This document shows, piece by piece, positions 7,694-16,503 of a DNA stretch of 64,000 nt; within the stretch, counting starts at the first letter, position 1; each line of letters opens with the position of its first letter. Made by a program: the position numbers and the translations under genes. The notes below the pieces were generated by a model. It had not been told where the DNA came from. It saw only the letters and a list, made by a program, of their open reading frames with translations, and searched no databases. Source of the DNA: Gemmatimonadales bacterium (GTDB lineage: Bacteria > Krumholzibacteriota > Krumholzibacteriia > LZORAL124-64-63); contig JAHOYV010000070.1 of NCBI GenBank assembly GCA_019038745.1, forward strand, positions 104,785-168,784. Reading direction: 5' to 3'.

Positions 7694-9265
7694 TCAGGAA
7701 ACAAGGATCTGCACCGCCCTGGCCAACAGCCTGGCTCCGAATCCCGTACCGCCCTTGGGACATATCGCCGAGGCCTTGTTGGAGTAGGCTGGACCGGCGA
7801 TATCCAGGTGGGCCCAGGCGGTTTCCTCAGAAACAAAGTTCCAAAGGAACGCTGCGGCAGTCATGGCGCCGCCTTCCCGACCGCCCCCGATATTCTGCAG
7901 GTCGCTCCAGGTACCCTCCATGATCTCCTTGTGTTCCTTGACCAGGGGCAGGTGCCAAACTCGCTCGAAAGTCTCGCCGCCGGCTTGCCGCAGAGTCTCG
8001 ATCAACTCGCCGCCGGTGCCCATCAGACCGGCGAAATGACTGCCCAGGGCGACAACACAAGCACCCGTCAGGGTAGCGGCATCGATGATGTAATCCGGTT
8101 TACGCCTACCGGCGTACCAGAGGGCGTCGGCCAGAATGAGACGTCCTTCGGCATCGGTATTCAGCACCTCCACCGTCTTGCCGTTGGCCATGGTGATCAC
8201 ATCTGCCGGCTTAACCGCTCCGCCATCCGGCATGTTCTCCGCCGCAGGAATGATCACCTGCAGATTCACGGGTAGTCCGAGGCGGGCCACGATCTGCGCG
8301 GCTCCCAGCACTGCGGCAGCGCCACCCATATCCGCTTTCATCTCGTCCATGCCCGCGCCGGGTTTCAGGGAAATTCCTCCGGAATCAAAAGTGACGCCCT
8401 TGCCCACCAGGGCGATAGAGGGCACCTTGCCCTTGGCGGAAGCCTTGCCTTTGGAGGAAGCTCCGCCCTTGCCGGATACCTTGTGCTCAAGGACGATCAG
8501 ACGGGGAGGATTACTACTTCCCTGCCCCACGGCCAATATTCCCCCCATCCCAAGCTTCTTCAACTGGGGTACACCCAGAACAGTACAGGACAGACCCTCT
8601 GCCCGAGCCATCTTCCGCGCCCTGGATGCAAACTCGTTTGGGGTCAGGTAGTTTGGGGGCATGTTTACAAGTTCCCGGGCCAGCAGGCATCCGGCGGTGT
8701 AGGCCTCACCCTCGTGGACCCCGATCTGCAGATCCTTCGGGATGCTTTCCCGGGCCAAAAACTTCCAATTCCGGGGATATGAATCCTTTTTCTTCCCAGT
8801 TTTCAGCACGCCGGTTGGTGACAGGGCCAGTTCGGCACCCTCGACCCAACAGCGGGCGAAGGTCCGGTCATCAAAGAGCATCTCCTGCGGCCCGGGCAAA
8901 TGGACCAACACCCGGGCGGCCTTCATGGCCTTGGCCTGAGTCGCCACCTTGCCGGCCACCTTCCGAATCGTTTCCAAAGTCAACTCGCCGGTGGGACCCA
9001 TGCCCGCTAAAAGAAGCCAACCGGCCGCTGTGCGGGAGCAAAATACCGGAAAGATGGATTCGGCTTTGGCGCTGAACCCACCAGTGGTAATCACTTTCTT
9101 CAGATCCACCATTGGAGATGAGCCGGGAGCCGGTTTGTGTGTTCCGCCCTTGGCAAGTTCCAGCAGCGACTTCAGCAACGGCTTATCATCTTTTTGAAAC
9201 ACGGGAAAAACCAATAGATCGCCCGATGTCTCGGCAGGGGCAGTGCGGGTAATGGTCCAGCGCAA
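7694..9265 (-). CDS. pepA: Leucyl aminopeptidase (M17 family)
   Basis: This is a cytosolic two-metal aminopeptidase. It carries the M17 catalytic signatures GKGVTFDSGGISLKP and NTDAEGRLILADAL in the C-terminal half, and an N-terminal macro-like domain. The track places the start at 9286, but an AGGAGG ribosome binding site lies inside that extension, seven bases before a TTG codon at 9265. I therefore call TTG as the start, giving 523 residues. A low-complexity insert GKGGASSKGKASAKGK before the first catalytic motif is unusual. It is the first gene of the run pepA-xseA-xseB-ABC exporter. Confidence 0.93.
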   Translation of the reverse strand: MRWTITRTAPAETSGDLLVFPVFQKDDKPLLKSLLELAKGGTHKPAPGSSPMVDLKKVITTGGFSAKAESIFPVFCSRTAAGWLLLAGMGPTGELTLETIRKVAGKVATQAKAMKAARVLVHLPGPQEMLFDDRTFARCWVEGAELALSPTGVLKTGKKKDSYPRNWKFLARESIPKDLQIGVHEGEAYTAGCLLARELVNMPPNYLTPNEFASRARKMARAEGLSCTVLGVPQLKKLGMGGILAVGQGSSNPPRLIVLEHKVSGKGGASSKGKASAKGKVPSIALVGKGVTFDSGGISLKPGAGMDEMKADMGGAAAVLGAAQIVARLGLPVNLQVIIPAAENMPDGGAVKPADVITMANGKTVEVLNTDAEGRLILADALWYAGRRKPDYIIDAATLTGACVVALGSHFAGLMGTGGELIETLRQAGGETFERVWHLPLVKEHKEIMEGTWSDLQNIGGGREGGAMTAAAFLWNFVSEETAWAHLDIAGPAYSNKASAICPKGGTGFGARLLARAVQILVS

Positions 9266-9373
9266 GGGGATACCTCCTGAAATCAATCAAACTGAAAATT
9301 CGACGGCAAGCGACACCGGCCACGGGTAAGCAAACGGCCCGCCCTATGATCTTGTCGGTTTGAAATACTAACA

Positions 9374-9403
9374 TTGCTCGGGACCGGCCGCATGGAATAA
9401 TAT
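9374..9403 (+). promoter_or_regulatory. Possible promoter of the symporter gene
   Basis: TTGCTC at 9374-9379 is followed after 18 bases by TAATAT at 9398-9403, about 100 bases before the symporter ATG. The boxes are imperfect. The rest of the 9266-9505 interval between the divergent pepA and symporter genes shows no other clear signal. Confidence 0.3.
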
Positions 9404-9505
9404 AGGCAGAAGCAAAATCTGTTGGACCGAGTGGTTAGCAAGCCTCCCCCGCGCACAAGGCGCAAAGGCTAACCGCCCGCAAAATCGAACTGAACCGGAG
9501 ATACC

Positions 9506-10786
9506 ATGCTCAGAAGAATCGATCTCCACTGGCAGATCCTGATCGCCCTCAGCCTGGGCGTTGCAGCCGGGATGTTGTTCCCCAAAGGCACCATCCTGCC
9601 GGGAGGGGTGCAGCCCTACGCTATATTCGACTTTCTGGGCAGTACCTTCCTGCGGGCCCTGAGAATGGTAATCGTTCCTCTGCTGACAGGATCCATCATT
9701 TCGGGAATCGTCGGCGTGGGCGCCAACCGCGGCCTGGGACGAATGTTCAGCAAGACCTTCGCCTGGTACATCACTACCAGCCTGATGGCCATCCTGGTTG
9801 GTTTGTTCCTGGTGAACCTCATCCAACCGGGAGTGAGCGGTCACGAAGCGGTCGGCCAACGCTTGGGGCTTTCGGAAACTCCGCCGGAATTGGCAGCTTC
9901 GCTGGAGGGTAGAGGAGCCGGTGATCTGGTTCATATTCTGCAGCGCATGATCCCCCCCAACCCCGTAGCGGCCGCCGCAGAAGGTCAGATGTTGCCGTTG
10001 ATCTTTTTCTGCCTGGTATTCGGTATCGCGATAACAACCCTGCCCGAAGACCAGCGGAAGGCTCAACTCGGTTTCTGGTCATCGCTCTTTTCGGCCATGA
10101 TGCGGTTGACCGGTTGGGTGATAATGACGGCCCCGGTGGGCATCTTCGGCTTGATGGCCAAGATCACCGCGGCCAGCGGATTCGCGGCCTTCGCTCCCCT
10201 GGCCCGTTACGGATTGACTGTACTGGGAGCACTGATCATTCATGCGGTGATCACCTTGCCCCTCCTGATATTCCTGCTCGGCAGACTATCCCCCCGGAAG
10301 CACTTCCGTGTAATGGCCCCGGCTCTGTTGACGGCCTTCTCGACACGCAGTTCTTCGGCCACCCTTCCCCTGACGATGGACCGGATCGAGAACGGCGCGG
10401 GAGTCAGCAACCGGGTCACCAGCTTCGTGCTTCCCCTTGGAGCAACCGTGAATATGGATGGGACTGCACTTTACGAGTGCGTAGCGGCGTTGTTCATAGC
10501 CCAGGCCTACGGAGTCGAGCTCGGATTTGGAGCCCAGATGCTGGTGGTCTTGACCGCCTTGCTGGCCAGTATCGGGGCGGCGGGGATCCCGGCCGCCGGC
10601 CTGGTCATGATCTCCATAATCCTGGATGCCGTTGGACTGCCGCTGGAAGGACTGGCCCTTATCCTGGCCATTGATCCTATTCTGGACATGTGCCGCACAG
10701 CGGTCAACGTCTGGAGCGACTCCTGCGGCGCGGTGGTCGTGGCACGATCCGAGGGAGAGGAACAAGTCTTAAAAAAGGATTATTGA
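9506..10786 (+). CDS. Dicarboxylate/amino acid:cation symporter (SLC1/DAACS family)
   Basis: This 426-residue inner-membrane transporter imports glutamate, aspartate or C4-dicarboxylates with H+ or Na+. The family's hairpin 1 serine-rich motif appears as STRSSSATLP. The TM7 motif appears as GATVNMDGTALYE, and the second hairpin region as GIPAAGLVM. The TM8 motif appears as IDPILDMCRTAVNVWSD, which holds the aspartate and asparagine ligands. Length and motif order are normal. GGAGATACC precedes the ATG. GltP-, GltT- or DctA-type specificity cannot be assigned from sequence alone. Its presence fits a metabolism using amino acids and C4 acids. Confidence 0.93.
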   Translation: MLRRIDLHWQILIALSLGVAAGMLFPKGTILPGGVQPYAIFDFLGSTFLRALRMVIVPLLTGSIISGIVGVGANRGLGRMFSKTFAWYITTSLMAILVGLFLVNLIQPGVSGHEAVGQRLGLSETPPELAASLEGRGAGDLVHILQRMIPPNPVAAAAEGQMLPLIFFCLVFGIAITTLPEDQRKAQLGFWSSLFSAMMRLTGWVIMTAPVGIFGLMAKITAASGFAAFAPLARYGLTVLGALIIHAVITLPLLIFLLGRLSPRKHFRVMAPALLTAFSTRSSSATLPLTMDRIENGAGVSNRVTSFVLPLGATVNMDGTALYECVAALFIAQAYGVELGFGAQMLVVLTALLASIGAAGIPAAGLVMISIILDAVGLPLEGLALILAIDPILDMCRTAVNVWSDSCGAVVVARSEGEEQVLKKDY

Positions 10787-10839
10787 TCCATGTTTTTTCC
10801 TGGATATCCTTGCCCAGGACAGTGTCCGTCTCGTTGCGC

Positions 10840-10868
10840 TTGTTGGATCAACTCCTTTGTGGCAGAAT
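10840..10868 (+). promoter_or_regulatory. Possible promoter upstream of the Yip1-family gene
   Basis: TTGTTG (10840-10845) and CAGAAT (10863-10868) are separated by 17 bases and lie about 100 bases before the GTG start at 10965. Both boxes are moderate matches. Confidence 0.3.
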
Positions 10869-10964
10869 CCATCAATATAGAAAAATGCAACGCATGGCGA
10901 CTGTTTGCGTAATGAGCCGAGACGCAGAGAATGCACAAACCTTTCATACCGATGGAGAACCACT

Positions 10965-11630
10965 GTGAACCGACCTCCTGGTTTCAATCAGGATTTCAAT
11001 GGGTTCAATTCAGCGACCAGCGAATTGTTGCTGCCTCCGTGGGAGAGGCGTGATCGTTTCGGTTTTCTGAATGGGCTGTACCTGACCATCAAGGACGTAC
11101 TGCTTTCCCCTGGCCCATTCTTCCAGCGCATGCCCAGCCAGATGGGGTTGGCCCAACCCCTGTTTTTTGCCATCACACTCGGGGTGGCCGCCACCTTTTT
11201 CGGCTGGATGTGGTCCCTGGCCGGCAGTTCCCTTCAATTACTTGTAGCCGACAATCTGGGTGACGTCCTGCGCGGGCCTTGGTGGGCCTTTGTCCTCTTC
11301 CTTTTCAGCCCAATTATCATCAGCGTCGGCATTTTTATTAAGGCGGCAATGATCCACATTGTACTGATTCTACTGGGAGGCAACAAACTGGGCTTCGAAG
11401 CCACCTTCCGAGTTTCGGCCTATAGCGAGGCAGCCGGCATCCTGGCTCTGCTTCCGGTCTGCGGTTCGGTAATCGGTGTAATCTGGGGTCTGGTGATTGT
11501 AATTATAGGACTGTTCAGCATTCATGAAACCGACCCCTGGAAAGCCGTCGTGGCCGTAATTCTGCCCATGATAATCGCCCTGTCAGCCATCAGCGGCAGT
11601 GTGGTGGCCTTGGTGGCCGGTCTAACTTGA
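10965..11630 (+). CDS. Yip1-domain membrane protein
   Basis: The 221-residue product resembles the bacterial YIP1 family (Pfam PF04893-like). It has a cytoplasmic N-terminus with PPWERRDRFGFLNGLYLTIKDVL and PGPFFQRMP, followed by about five membrane segments. The track begins at 10905, but GTG at 10965 has GGAG seven bases upstream and is preferred. The bacterial role of the family is unknown. It is followed 34 bases later by a DUF2752 membrane protein in the same direction, so the two are probably cotranscribed. Confidence 0.75.
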   Translation: MNRPPGFNQDFNGFNSATSELLLPPWERRDRFGFLNGLYLTIKDVLLSPGPFFQRMPSQMGLAQPLFFAITLGVAATFFGWMWSLAGSSLQLLVADNLGDVLRGPWWAFVLFLFSPIIISVGIFIKAAMIHIVLILLGGNKLGFEATFRVSAYSEAAGILALLPVCGSVIGVIWGLVIVIIGLFSIHETDPWKAVVAVILPMIIALSAISGSVVALVAGLT

Positions 11631-11664
11631 CCCGATCAGGCTACCGGATCCAGGACCAAAAGAC

Positions 11665-12078
11665 ATGCGACTGATCCGCGAACAATCTTCGATTCACCGC
11701 CTTCTGGTCTTTCCCCTTCTGACCTTGGCATTTTTTGTTTTCAGCTGGCTGCGTTGGAATCCGGAATTGGTTCTGCGCCTGGCTCATTGCCCATTAATGG
11801 AATACACCGGGATACCCTGTCCCACTTGCGGCGGTACACATGCCGCCGCCGCGATAGCCCACGGCGACCTGCAGGGCGCGCTGACGGCGAACCCACTGTT
11901 GGCCCTATTCATGGGGACATTTCTCCTGTGGGCAGGCTGGGCCCTGTTGGCTACCGTGGTCCCCACCCTGCGGCACACCCTGGAGTTAACTCCCCGGGAA
12001 AAAAGAGCCACCGTAATTCTGGCGGCTCTCCTGTTGTTTCTGGGTTGGGCTCGGCAGTTGCTTGCAACCTTTTGCTAG
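11665..12078 (+). CDS. DUF2752 membrane protein
   Basis: This small inner-membrane protein (137 residues) has three hydrophobic segments. It carries the DUF2752 signature GIPCPTCGGTHA, a Cys-x2-Cys motif beside a membrane helix. Function is unknown for the family; the cysteines may bind metal or form a disulfide. Its 3' end overlaps the convergent acyl-CoA dehydrogenase gene by four bases. It probably forms a pair with the upstream Yip1 gene. Confidence 0.85.
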   Translation: MRLIREQSSIHRLLVFPLLTLAFFVFSWLRWNPELVLRLAHCPLMEYTGIPCPTCGGTHAAAAIAHGDLQGALTANPLLALFMGTFLLWAGWALLATVVPTLRHTLELTPREKRATVILAALLLFLGWARQLLATFC

Positions 12079-13214
12079 CCGGCCAGGAGTTGGCGGGCGA
12101 TGACAAGTCGTTGAATTTCACTGGTCCCTTCATAGATCCGGGTCACCCTGACATCACGGTAGTACCGCTCCACGGCGTACTCCTTGCAATATCCGTAACC
12201 GCCGTGGATCTGAACCGCGGCGTCGGCCGCTCGCCAGGCGGCCTCGGTTGCTGCAACCTTGGCCATTGCCGCCTGCTTCGTACAGGGCTGCCCCTGATCC
12301 TTGAGCCAGGCGGCCTGGAAACCAAGCAGACGGGCAGCCTCCAACTCGATGCCCATATCGGCGATCTTCTCGGCAATGACCGGTTGGCGGGCCAGTGGCT
12401 TGCCGAACTGTTCGCGCACCTTGGCGTACTTGATGGACTCTTCCAGGCAGGCCTGCCCTATACCCAGGGCCTGGAAGGCGATGCCGATGCGGCCTCCGTC
12501 CAAGGCGCTCATGGCCACCTTGAACCCGTCTCCTTCCTTTCCCAAGAGGTGCTCAGCCGGAACAGCCACATCCTCCAGGTCTATGGCAACGGTATCGCTG
12601 GCCCGCAACCCCATCTTGTCTTCCTTCTTGGCCACGGTCAGGCCCGGCGTGCCGGACTCTACAATGAAAGCGTGGATATCCTTGTGTCCAACCGTGCCGG
12701 GCGTCCGGGCCAGCACTACAAAGAAAGCCGCCCGCGACCCATTGGTGACGAATATCTTCCCACCGTTCAGGATGTATTGCTCTCCCTCTTTCCTGGCCGT
12801 TGAGGCGATGGCCGCGGCGTCGCTGCCGGCCCCAGGCTCGGTCACGCAGAAAGCTGCAATTTCACCGGCAGCCATGCGAGGCAGAAAAGCCTGTTTAACC
12901 TCTTCGCCACCGAACATGGCCAACGGATAAGAGCCGACACTGTTGTGCACGGTGATCATCACCGAAACCCCGGCGCTGGCCTTTGACAGTTCCTCGATCA
13001 CCAGGGCGTAGGTCACGGTATCTATGCCCATGCCGCCATATTTCTCGGGGAAGGAAAGCCCGAAAAATCCCCCCTCGCGCAGCTTGGCCAACAGCGCATC
13101 GGGCATGGTACCCTCTTCATCCATCTGTTGGGCGATGGGAGCAATTTCCTGACGGGAAAAATCCCGTACCATGTCGCGGAACATCGACTGGTTCTCAGTG
13201 AATTCGAAATTCAT
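12075..13214 (-). CDS. Acyl-CoA dehydrogenase (1)
   Basis: This FAD enzyme introduces the alpha,beta double bond in acyl-CoA and passes electrons to ETF. It is 379 residues, the usual short/medium/branched-chain length. It has the N-terminal helical domain (FTENQSMFRDMVRDFSRQE), the FAD-contacting FCVTEPGAGSDAAAI, and the C-terminal IYEGTSEIQR that contains the likely catalytic glutamate. The ATG has GGAGAGCCTG upstream. It stands apart from the other two ACAD genes, which form an operon at 17-22 kb. Substrate chain length or branching is not deducible. No etfAB genes are in the window. Confidence 0.92.
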   Translation of the reverse strand: MNFEFTENQSMFRDMVRDFSRQEIAPIAQQMDEEGTMPDALLAKLREGGFFGLSFPEKYGGMGIDTVTYALVIEELSKASAGVSVMITVHNSVGSYPLAMFGGEEVKQAFLPRMAAGEIAAFCVTEPGAGSDAAAIASTARKEGEQYILNGGKIFVTNGSRAAFFVVLARTPGTVGHKDIHAFIVESGTPGLTVAKKEDKMGLRASDTVAIDLEDVAVPAEHLLGKEGDGFKVAMSALDGGRIGIAFQALGIGQACLEESIKYAKVREQFGKPLARQPVIAEKIADMGIELEAARLLGFQAAWLKDQGQPCTKQAAMAKVAATEAAWRAADAAVQIHGGYGYCKEYAVERYYRDVRVTRIYEGTSEIQRLVIARQLLAG

Positions 13215-13236
13215 CAGGCTCTCCGGGGTTGTCGGT

Positions 13237-14868
13237 TCAATGATCGGAAAATTCGTTGTCCGGCGTGCGCCGCAACAACATGAGAGTCACGTCGTCTGAG
13301 GAATGGCTGCCCTTGAGAAATTCACTGACCAGATTCCCGATGGCATTGCTGATCTCGGGAAGCGGAGCCATTCGCCGGGAACCGAGAATCTCCTTTACGC
13401 CTTCCAGCCCGAGGAAATCGTCAGCATCCAATGTGGCTTCGGGAATTCCGTCGCTGAAAACAGCCAAAAGATCGCCAGGCAGCAATTGCACTTCCCCGCA
13501 CTGCCAACTCGCCTCGGGGATCAGGGCGACCGGAGGCCCTCCCGGCGGCAGAAGTTCGAGAGTACCATCCACCCGGGAGATAATGGGCAATTCATGTCCG
13601 GCGTTAACATAGATCAGTTGCCCGGTAGCGAAATCCAGTTCCCCAAGGAAAAGGGTCAAAAACTGCTCCGGCGCCAAACTTTCGAACAGCTTGCGATGAC
13701 ACAGATCCAGCATGGCTGAAACATCACCCCCAATTTCAGCGAGGGTGGAGAGCAGAACCATCGTGGCAGACATGGCCAAAGCAGCAGGCGTGCCCTTGCC
13801 GGCTACATCACCCAAGGCCATAAGGATCCGACCGTTGGGACGCTGAATCACATGATAGAGATCTCCACCTACACTCCGACACATATCCAGCCGGGCCAGC
13901 AGCTCATGGCCGGGAATATCGGGTAGTTGGGCGGGCAACATGGCCTGTTGGATACGGGCGGCCATGGCCAGTTCCCGCTCCATGCTCAGGTTACGTAGCT
14001 TGACGGCAACCGCGTTGGCAGTGGCCGTGACAACCTGGAGATCATCCTGCTTGTAGTGAACCTCTTTTCTGCGGGAATCCACGTAGAGGATCCCGCGCAC
14101 CCTTTCGTTGTCGAACAGGGGAACCGCCATGACCGAACACAGACGCTGGGCGACCATACTTTCACTCGGACCCACATTTGGGGCCTGGATATCCGCCAAC
14201 AACACGCCGGTGCGGTCATTAACCACCCGTTGAACCAGGGTACTGCTGAGGCGGATATCCTCGGTCGATCCTCCATCTGAGGTCCAGGAACCGGATGGCT
14301 CGACCGGAGTCCCCTCGCCGCTATCTTCAAGAAGCACAACCCGGTCGGCGGACACCCAACGACTGATGAATTCACAAGCCGGAGTAGCCAGACAACCCGG
14401 AGCTTCGTCCGCGGCGATCAATTCGAATAGACTGGACAACATCTCAACAATCTTCGCGCGGGCCACCTCACTGAACTCCTGGTCCAGAGTGTAGGAACCG
14501 AGAGTTAGTCTGGTGATGGAATCTATTTCATCCTGGGAAGTGCATTCGGTGGGCTTGGGGATCGAAGAGGAAGACCCCGAATCCACGAGATCTACCGGAA
14601 TGCCGGCGAAAAGAATCCGGGCACAGCCGGTGATCTCTATTTCACCGCCGTCGCGAGTCATGGTCTTGCCGCAAACCTCAGTTCCATTGGTAGAACCGAG
14701 TTCCTTTAGAAAAACGCGCTCCTGCATTATCCGCAGGCTGGCATGAATAGAGCTGATCTCCGGAAAAGGCAGGCAGACAGCTACAGAGGGACTTCGACCC
14801 ACCAGGTGTTCGCCATCGGACAGAAGAACCTTCCGAACAGACCCGTCTTGCTGGAAATGTAGTTCCAT
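13237..14868 (-). CDS. FHA-GAF-SpoIIE (PP2C-type) phosphatase
   Basis: This 543-residue signalling protein has three recognisable parts. An FHA domain at about residues 20-90 shows GRSPSV, SSIHASL and GSTNGT, which binds phosphothreonine peptides. A GAF domain covers about 140-295, and a SpoIIE/RsbU-like PP2M phosphatase domain covers 305-535. The metal-binding aspartates appear in SVGGDLYHV, GDVAGKG and FSDGIPEA. The family dephosphorylates serine or threonine on anti-anti-sigma-type partners. The FHA domain suggests that a Ser/Thr kinase acts in the same circuit, though none is in the window. It sits 22 bases after (downstream on the map of) the acyl-CoA dehydrogenase start, in the same direction. 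Confidence 0.88.
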   Translation of the reverse strand: MELHFQQDGSVRKVLLSDGEHLVGRSPSVAVCLPFPEISSIHASLRIMQERVFLKELGSTNGTEVCGKTMTRDGGEIEITGCARILFAGIPVDLVDSGSSSSIPKPTECTSQDEIDSITRLTLGSYTLDQEFSEVARAKIVEMLSSLFELIAADEAPGCLATPACEFISRWVSADRVVLLEDSGEGTPVEPSGSWTSDGGSTEDIRLSSTLVQRVVNDRTGVLLADIQAPNVGPSESMVAQRLCSVMAVPLFDNERVRGILYVDSRRKEVHYKQDDLQVVTATANAVAVKLRNLSMERELAMAARIQQAMLPAQLPDIPGHELLARLDMCRSVGGDLYHVIQRPNGRILMALGDVAGKGTPAALAMSATMVLLSTLAEIGGDVSAMLDLCHRKLFESLAPEQFLTLFLGELDFATGQLIYVNAGHELPIISRVDGTLELLPPGGPPVALIPEASWQCGEVQLLPGDLLAVFSDGIPEATLDADDFLGLEGVKEILGSRRMAPLPEISNAIGNLVSEFLKGSHSSDDVTLMLLRRTPDNEFSDH

Positions 14869-14983
14869 GGGTAGCGCTTTCCAGATGAGTTTCTGTTATC
14901 CGTCAATGCTGCAGGATAGCACAAGGGCTCGAATCTGGAAACCGCCAAACTTTCCCAGGGCACCGAATAGGGCCCGAAATTCG

Positions 14984-16345
14984 TCATTCGGGATCGGGAA
15001 CCAACATAGCCCCGAAGAACGTATGCGGAAACAGGCCATTGAAAACCTGCTCCGGCTGTTTGTCTTCGATTTCCACTGGAGCGGGTGTCGAATCTTCGGC
15101 CATGACCGGCCCCATGTTCTGGTCCATCGCTTGCTGCAATAGTGGGCTCATTGCCTGATCCATTAGCTGATCCGAACCCGGCCCTGTCTCAGCGTACAGA
15201 ATTTCGGAAGACTCACCAGGGGGTGACTCCTCAAGCAACACCAGTTCCACGAAATCTCCCAGATTCTGGTCCAAGCGACTCCTCAATTCTTCCGCCTTAT
15301 CCCCGTGGCCCAGCTCAGCATAAAGGTCCACCGCCTGGATGGCGTACCGGGCCCGGGACGGATCACAGCGATGAGCAGCTACGGACATCGTAAGGGGGAT
15401 AACCCGATATCCTAATTCCTGAAGCCGTTGACCCTGGGCATCAAGACCCTCGGCCACCATCACCGGATCGGCAGTGAATGCGAAAACAGCCAGTGATGCC
15501 ACCAGAGCCAGGGAATACCAGTCGCCCCGTGGTAGCCGAGAACCACCGTGGGCACTCGCAGCTTGTCGACCGCCTTCAAGGGCCAGGCCGACCCAGCCCA
15601 TACCGGACAAAAGGCAAGCCAAGGCTGCCCCCATGAAAATGACTTCCAGACGATTTGGGTCCAGTGCCCCAATATCCGAACTTACGTTGACTTGCCAGAT
15701 CCACCGGGCGTGCAGGACAACAAGTCCAGCCAAAACTCCCAGTTGACAGGCCCAGAGAACAGCAGCAGCCCTACGGGCTCTGCCAGCCAGCAACAAGCCC
15801 AGTCCCGGCGCCAAAAACCCCAAGCTTCCCAACACCCAGGGTTTGTGCAACCAAGAAGGAAAAGCCTGGTGTTGCATCGCCCGAACCGCTGGATCCGGAT
15901 CCTTGGTAAGAACCAGAGCCCGGGCCCAAGCCGAAAAACCGGCCATTACCACCAGGACCGTCAGCAGTCCCAGCATTACGATCGCCAACCCGGACTCTAT
16001 GCCGGCCATAATACTCCCCCGTCCCACCATGAGACCAAGGCCAACCAGCCCCGAAGAGCAGCCGGTAAAAAGCCAGGTCCTATTCTGCCGCCCTCGACCG
16101 GTCAGCAGCAGGGCGAAGGGCCCCAACAAGTAGGTCAACATCACTAACAAGGCATAATGCATTGGGCGACGGGGAACTGGCTTGACCACGGGTCTCGGCT
16201 GGGCCCGGGTAACTTGGCGCTTCATCAGCGGCCTGACCAAGGGCTTTACCTTAATCCGAGTTGGGGTGATGGGTTCCTCATTGGACTCCATGATTTCCAG
16301 ATCGTCCGTGATACCGATGACCCAGGTTTTTTTTGATTCTGACAT
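14984..16345 (-). CDS. Polytopic membrane protein of unknown function
   Basis: I do not recognise the family. The start is moved to ATG 16345, which has GAGGG upstream, giving 453 residues. A basic, proline-rich cytoplasmic N-terminus (about 65 residues, with repeated RP/VKP patterns) leads into roughly eight hydrophobic segments. A soluble segment of about 60 residues resembling a tetratricopeptide-like helical pair (ARYAIQAVDLYAELGHGDKA) follows. The C-terminal tail is acidic and Met/Gln-rich, with the near-repeat LMDQAMSPLLQQAMDQNMGP. GRGRQNRTWLF and GRARRAAAV sit at the starts of similar membrane blocks, suggesting an internal duplication. It may belong with the neighbouring phosphatase, 115 bases away in the same direction. 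Confidence 0.6.
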   Translation of the reverse strand: MSESKKTWVIGITDDLEIMESNEEPITPTRIKVKPLVRPLMKRQVTRAQPRPVVKPVPRRPMHYALLVMLTYLLGPFALLLTGRGRQNRTWLFTGCSSGLVGLGLMVGRGSIMAGIESGLAIVMLGLLTVLVVMAGFSAWARALVLTKDPDPAVRAMQHQAFPSWLHKPWVLGSLGFLAPGLGLLLAGRARRAAAVLWACQLGVLAGLVVLHARWIWQVNVSSDIGALDPNRLEVIFMGAALACLLSGMGWVGLALEGGRQAASAHGGSRLPRGDWYSLALVASLAVFAFTADPVMVAEGLDAQGQRLQELGYRVIPLTMSVAAHRCDPSRARYAIQAVDLYAELGHGDKAEELRSRLDQNLGDFVELVLLEESPPGESSEILYAETGPGSDQLMDQAMSPLLQQAMDQNMGPVMAEDSTPAPVEIEDKQPEQVFNGLFPHTFFGAMLVPDPE

Positions 16346-16503
16346 GGTTGACCCTCGTCTTGTTGCCACTCTTGCAAATCCCGTTGTAAACCGCAACCAG
16401 CAGGCTACATCAAGATGGAAACTGGCAATATCCATACCGGGAGGATCGTAGCGACATTATTCGGATCGAGGCACCAGGCCGGATTCAACCCGGAGAACCA
16501 GAA

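Noticed and set aside
8401-8480. Gly/Lys/Ser-rich insert in pepA considered as a frameshift or fusion joint
   Set aside because: The reading frame stays open and family motifs flank it in one frame, so it is a low-complexity insertion.
10775-10805. Possible terminator after the symporter gene (GGAT-tattg-ATCC followed by TTTTTT)
   Set aside because: The stem is only four pairs, with three bases between stem and T run; too weak to call.
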